DNA from: Arsukibacterium sp. UBA3155
GTDB taxonomy: Bacteria > Pseudomonadota > Gammaproteobacteria > Enterobacterales > Alteromonadaceae
Reading direction: 5' to 3'
Assembly: GCA_002364615.1 (NCBI GenBank)
Contig: DEYP01000019.1
Location: 124,001 to 188,000 of the forward strand
DNA length: 64,000 nucleotides
Positions 63,659-64,000 of the stretch are shown piece after piece (within the stretch, counting starts at the first letter, position 1; each line of letters starts with the position of its first letter). The translations under genes and the position numbers were made by a program. The notes under the pieces are model-generated. The model had not been told where the DNA came from. It ran no database searches and saw only the letters and a list, made by a program, of their open reading frames with translations.

Positions 63659-64000
63659 ATGTTGGATTACGATTTCAGCGTTATCCAGGGCTGGCTGGAG
63701 CAACACCCCGATGCCAGTTTTTGGCTGAGTATTGGCCTGTTGCTGCTGGTGGCATGGCTCAGTAACTATGTCGTCAAAAAAGTATTGATCCGCGGCATTT
63801 TCAGAGCCTTGCGCGCCAGTGCCTATGGCCAGCATCAGGTTATCCAGCATTCCGCTTTTGTCGCCCGGCTTGCCAATATTGTTCCGGCGTTGATAATTTC
63901 AAAGGGTATCACCCTGATTGAGGGCGTGTCAGAAACCGTAGCCACCATTGTGGTTAATGTTTGCAACGCCTTTGTCATCCTGACAATCGCTCTGGCCATT
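63659..64000 (+). CDS. YbdG-type mechanosensitive channel, N-terminal part
   Basis: The reading frame opens at ATG 63659 and runs off the window end after 114 codons. It begins MLDYDFSVIQGWLEQHPDAS, then a membrane segment (SIGLLLLVAWLSNYVV), a basic loop, and two more hydrophobic stretches (NIVPALIISKGI, VVNVCNAFVILTIALAI). This layout fits the larger MscS homologues such as E. coli YbdG (415). The pore helix lies beyond the window. GGGAATGG precedes the ATG. Confidence 0.75.
   Translation, partial: MLDYDFSVIQGWLEQHPDASFWLSIGLLLLVAWLSNYVVKKVLIRGIFRALRASAYGQHQVIQHSAFVARLANIVPALIISKGITLIEGVSETVATIVVNVCNAFVILTIALAI

Noticed and set aside
1..64000. CRISPR arrays, prophage, complete insertion sequences, rRNA
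   Set aside because: No regularly spaced repeats, phage structural genes, transposase genes or rRNA sequences were seen.

Overview
The window is chromosomal DNA of a gammaproteobacterium. The gene content and order (uvrA/ssb, sbcDC, yihI-engB-spf-polA, yajR, rep, ubiK, cysJIH) and the Alteromonadales-like style of the proteins point to the Rheinheimera/Arsukibacterium/Alishewanella group. That placement is inference; no rRNA is present. By eye the core is of moderate GC. The 1.3-5.7 kb block is clearly more AT-rich.

Layout. 0.2-1.0 kb: an outer-membrane barrel. 1.0-8.0 kb: an accessory island with a HipBA-type module flanked by two related gene remnants, an XRE regulator plus a nuclease-helicase (PD-(D/E)XK + DUF2075), the C-terminal half of a vsr gene, and a HigBA module whose operator fills the promoter spacer. 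8-17.6 kb: DNA repair core (uvrA with a candidate SOS box, yajR, ssb, sbcD-sbcC). 17.6-25.7 kb: a PAS-GGDEF-EAL protein, DUF481 and MscS genes, tRNA-His, DUF1285, an amidohydrolase, DUF2489, yihI and a methyltransferase. 25.7-31 kb: cytochrome c4, engB and polA, with three small RNA genes on the minus strand. These are a CsrB/CsrC-type RNA with a UvrY/GacA-type box upstream, an unnamed ~86-nt sRNA, and a clear Spot 42. 31-41 kb: cytochrome c5, GAF-GGDEF, rep, ubiK, pirin, doxX with a divergent LysR gene, an MFS gene, and an XRE/membrane pair. 41-44.4 kb: an aspartate/glutamate racemase gene and its deleted direct-repeat copy, bracketing a papain-fold gene, a histone-deacetylase-family gene and a membrane gene preceded by 9-bp tandem repeats. 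44.4-51.4 kb: a lipoprotein, a TerB-like/qmcA/nfeD operon, an MFS gene, an ABC exporter pair and an M28 peptidase. 51.4-58 kb: LysR and a tightly overlapping operon dabB-dabA-DUF6671-Sua5, bracketed exactly by two direct copies of a 24-bp repeat. 58-64 kb: DUF2884, cysJ-cysI-cysH and the start of a YbdG-type MscS gene cut by the window end.

How parts fit together. The DAB operon should trap CO2 as bicarbonate, and the co-transcribed Sua5-type enzyme uses bicarbonate to make threonylcarbamoyl-AMP; this is the most thought-provoking linkage here. CsrB-type RNA, Spot 42 and two c-di-GMP enzymes lie within about 16 kb and are all lifestyle or carbon-use regulators. Two long nested palindromes (11.0 and 37.3 kb) are not explained by any gene.
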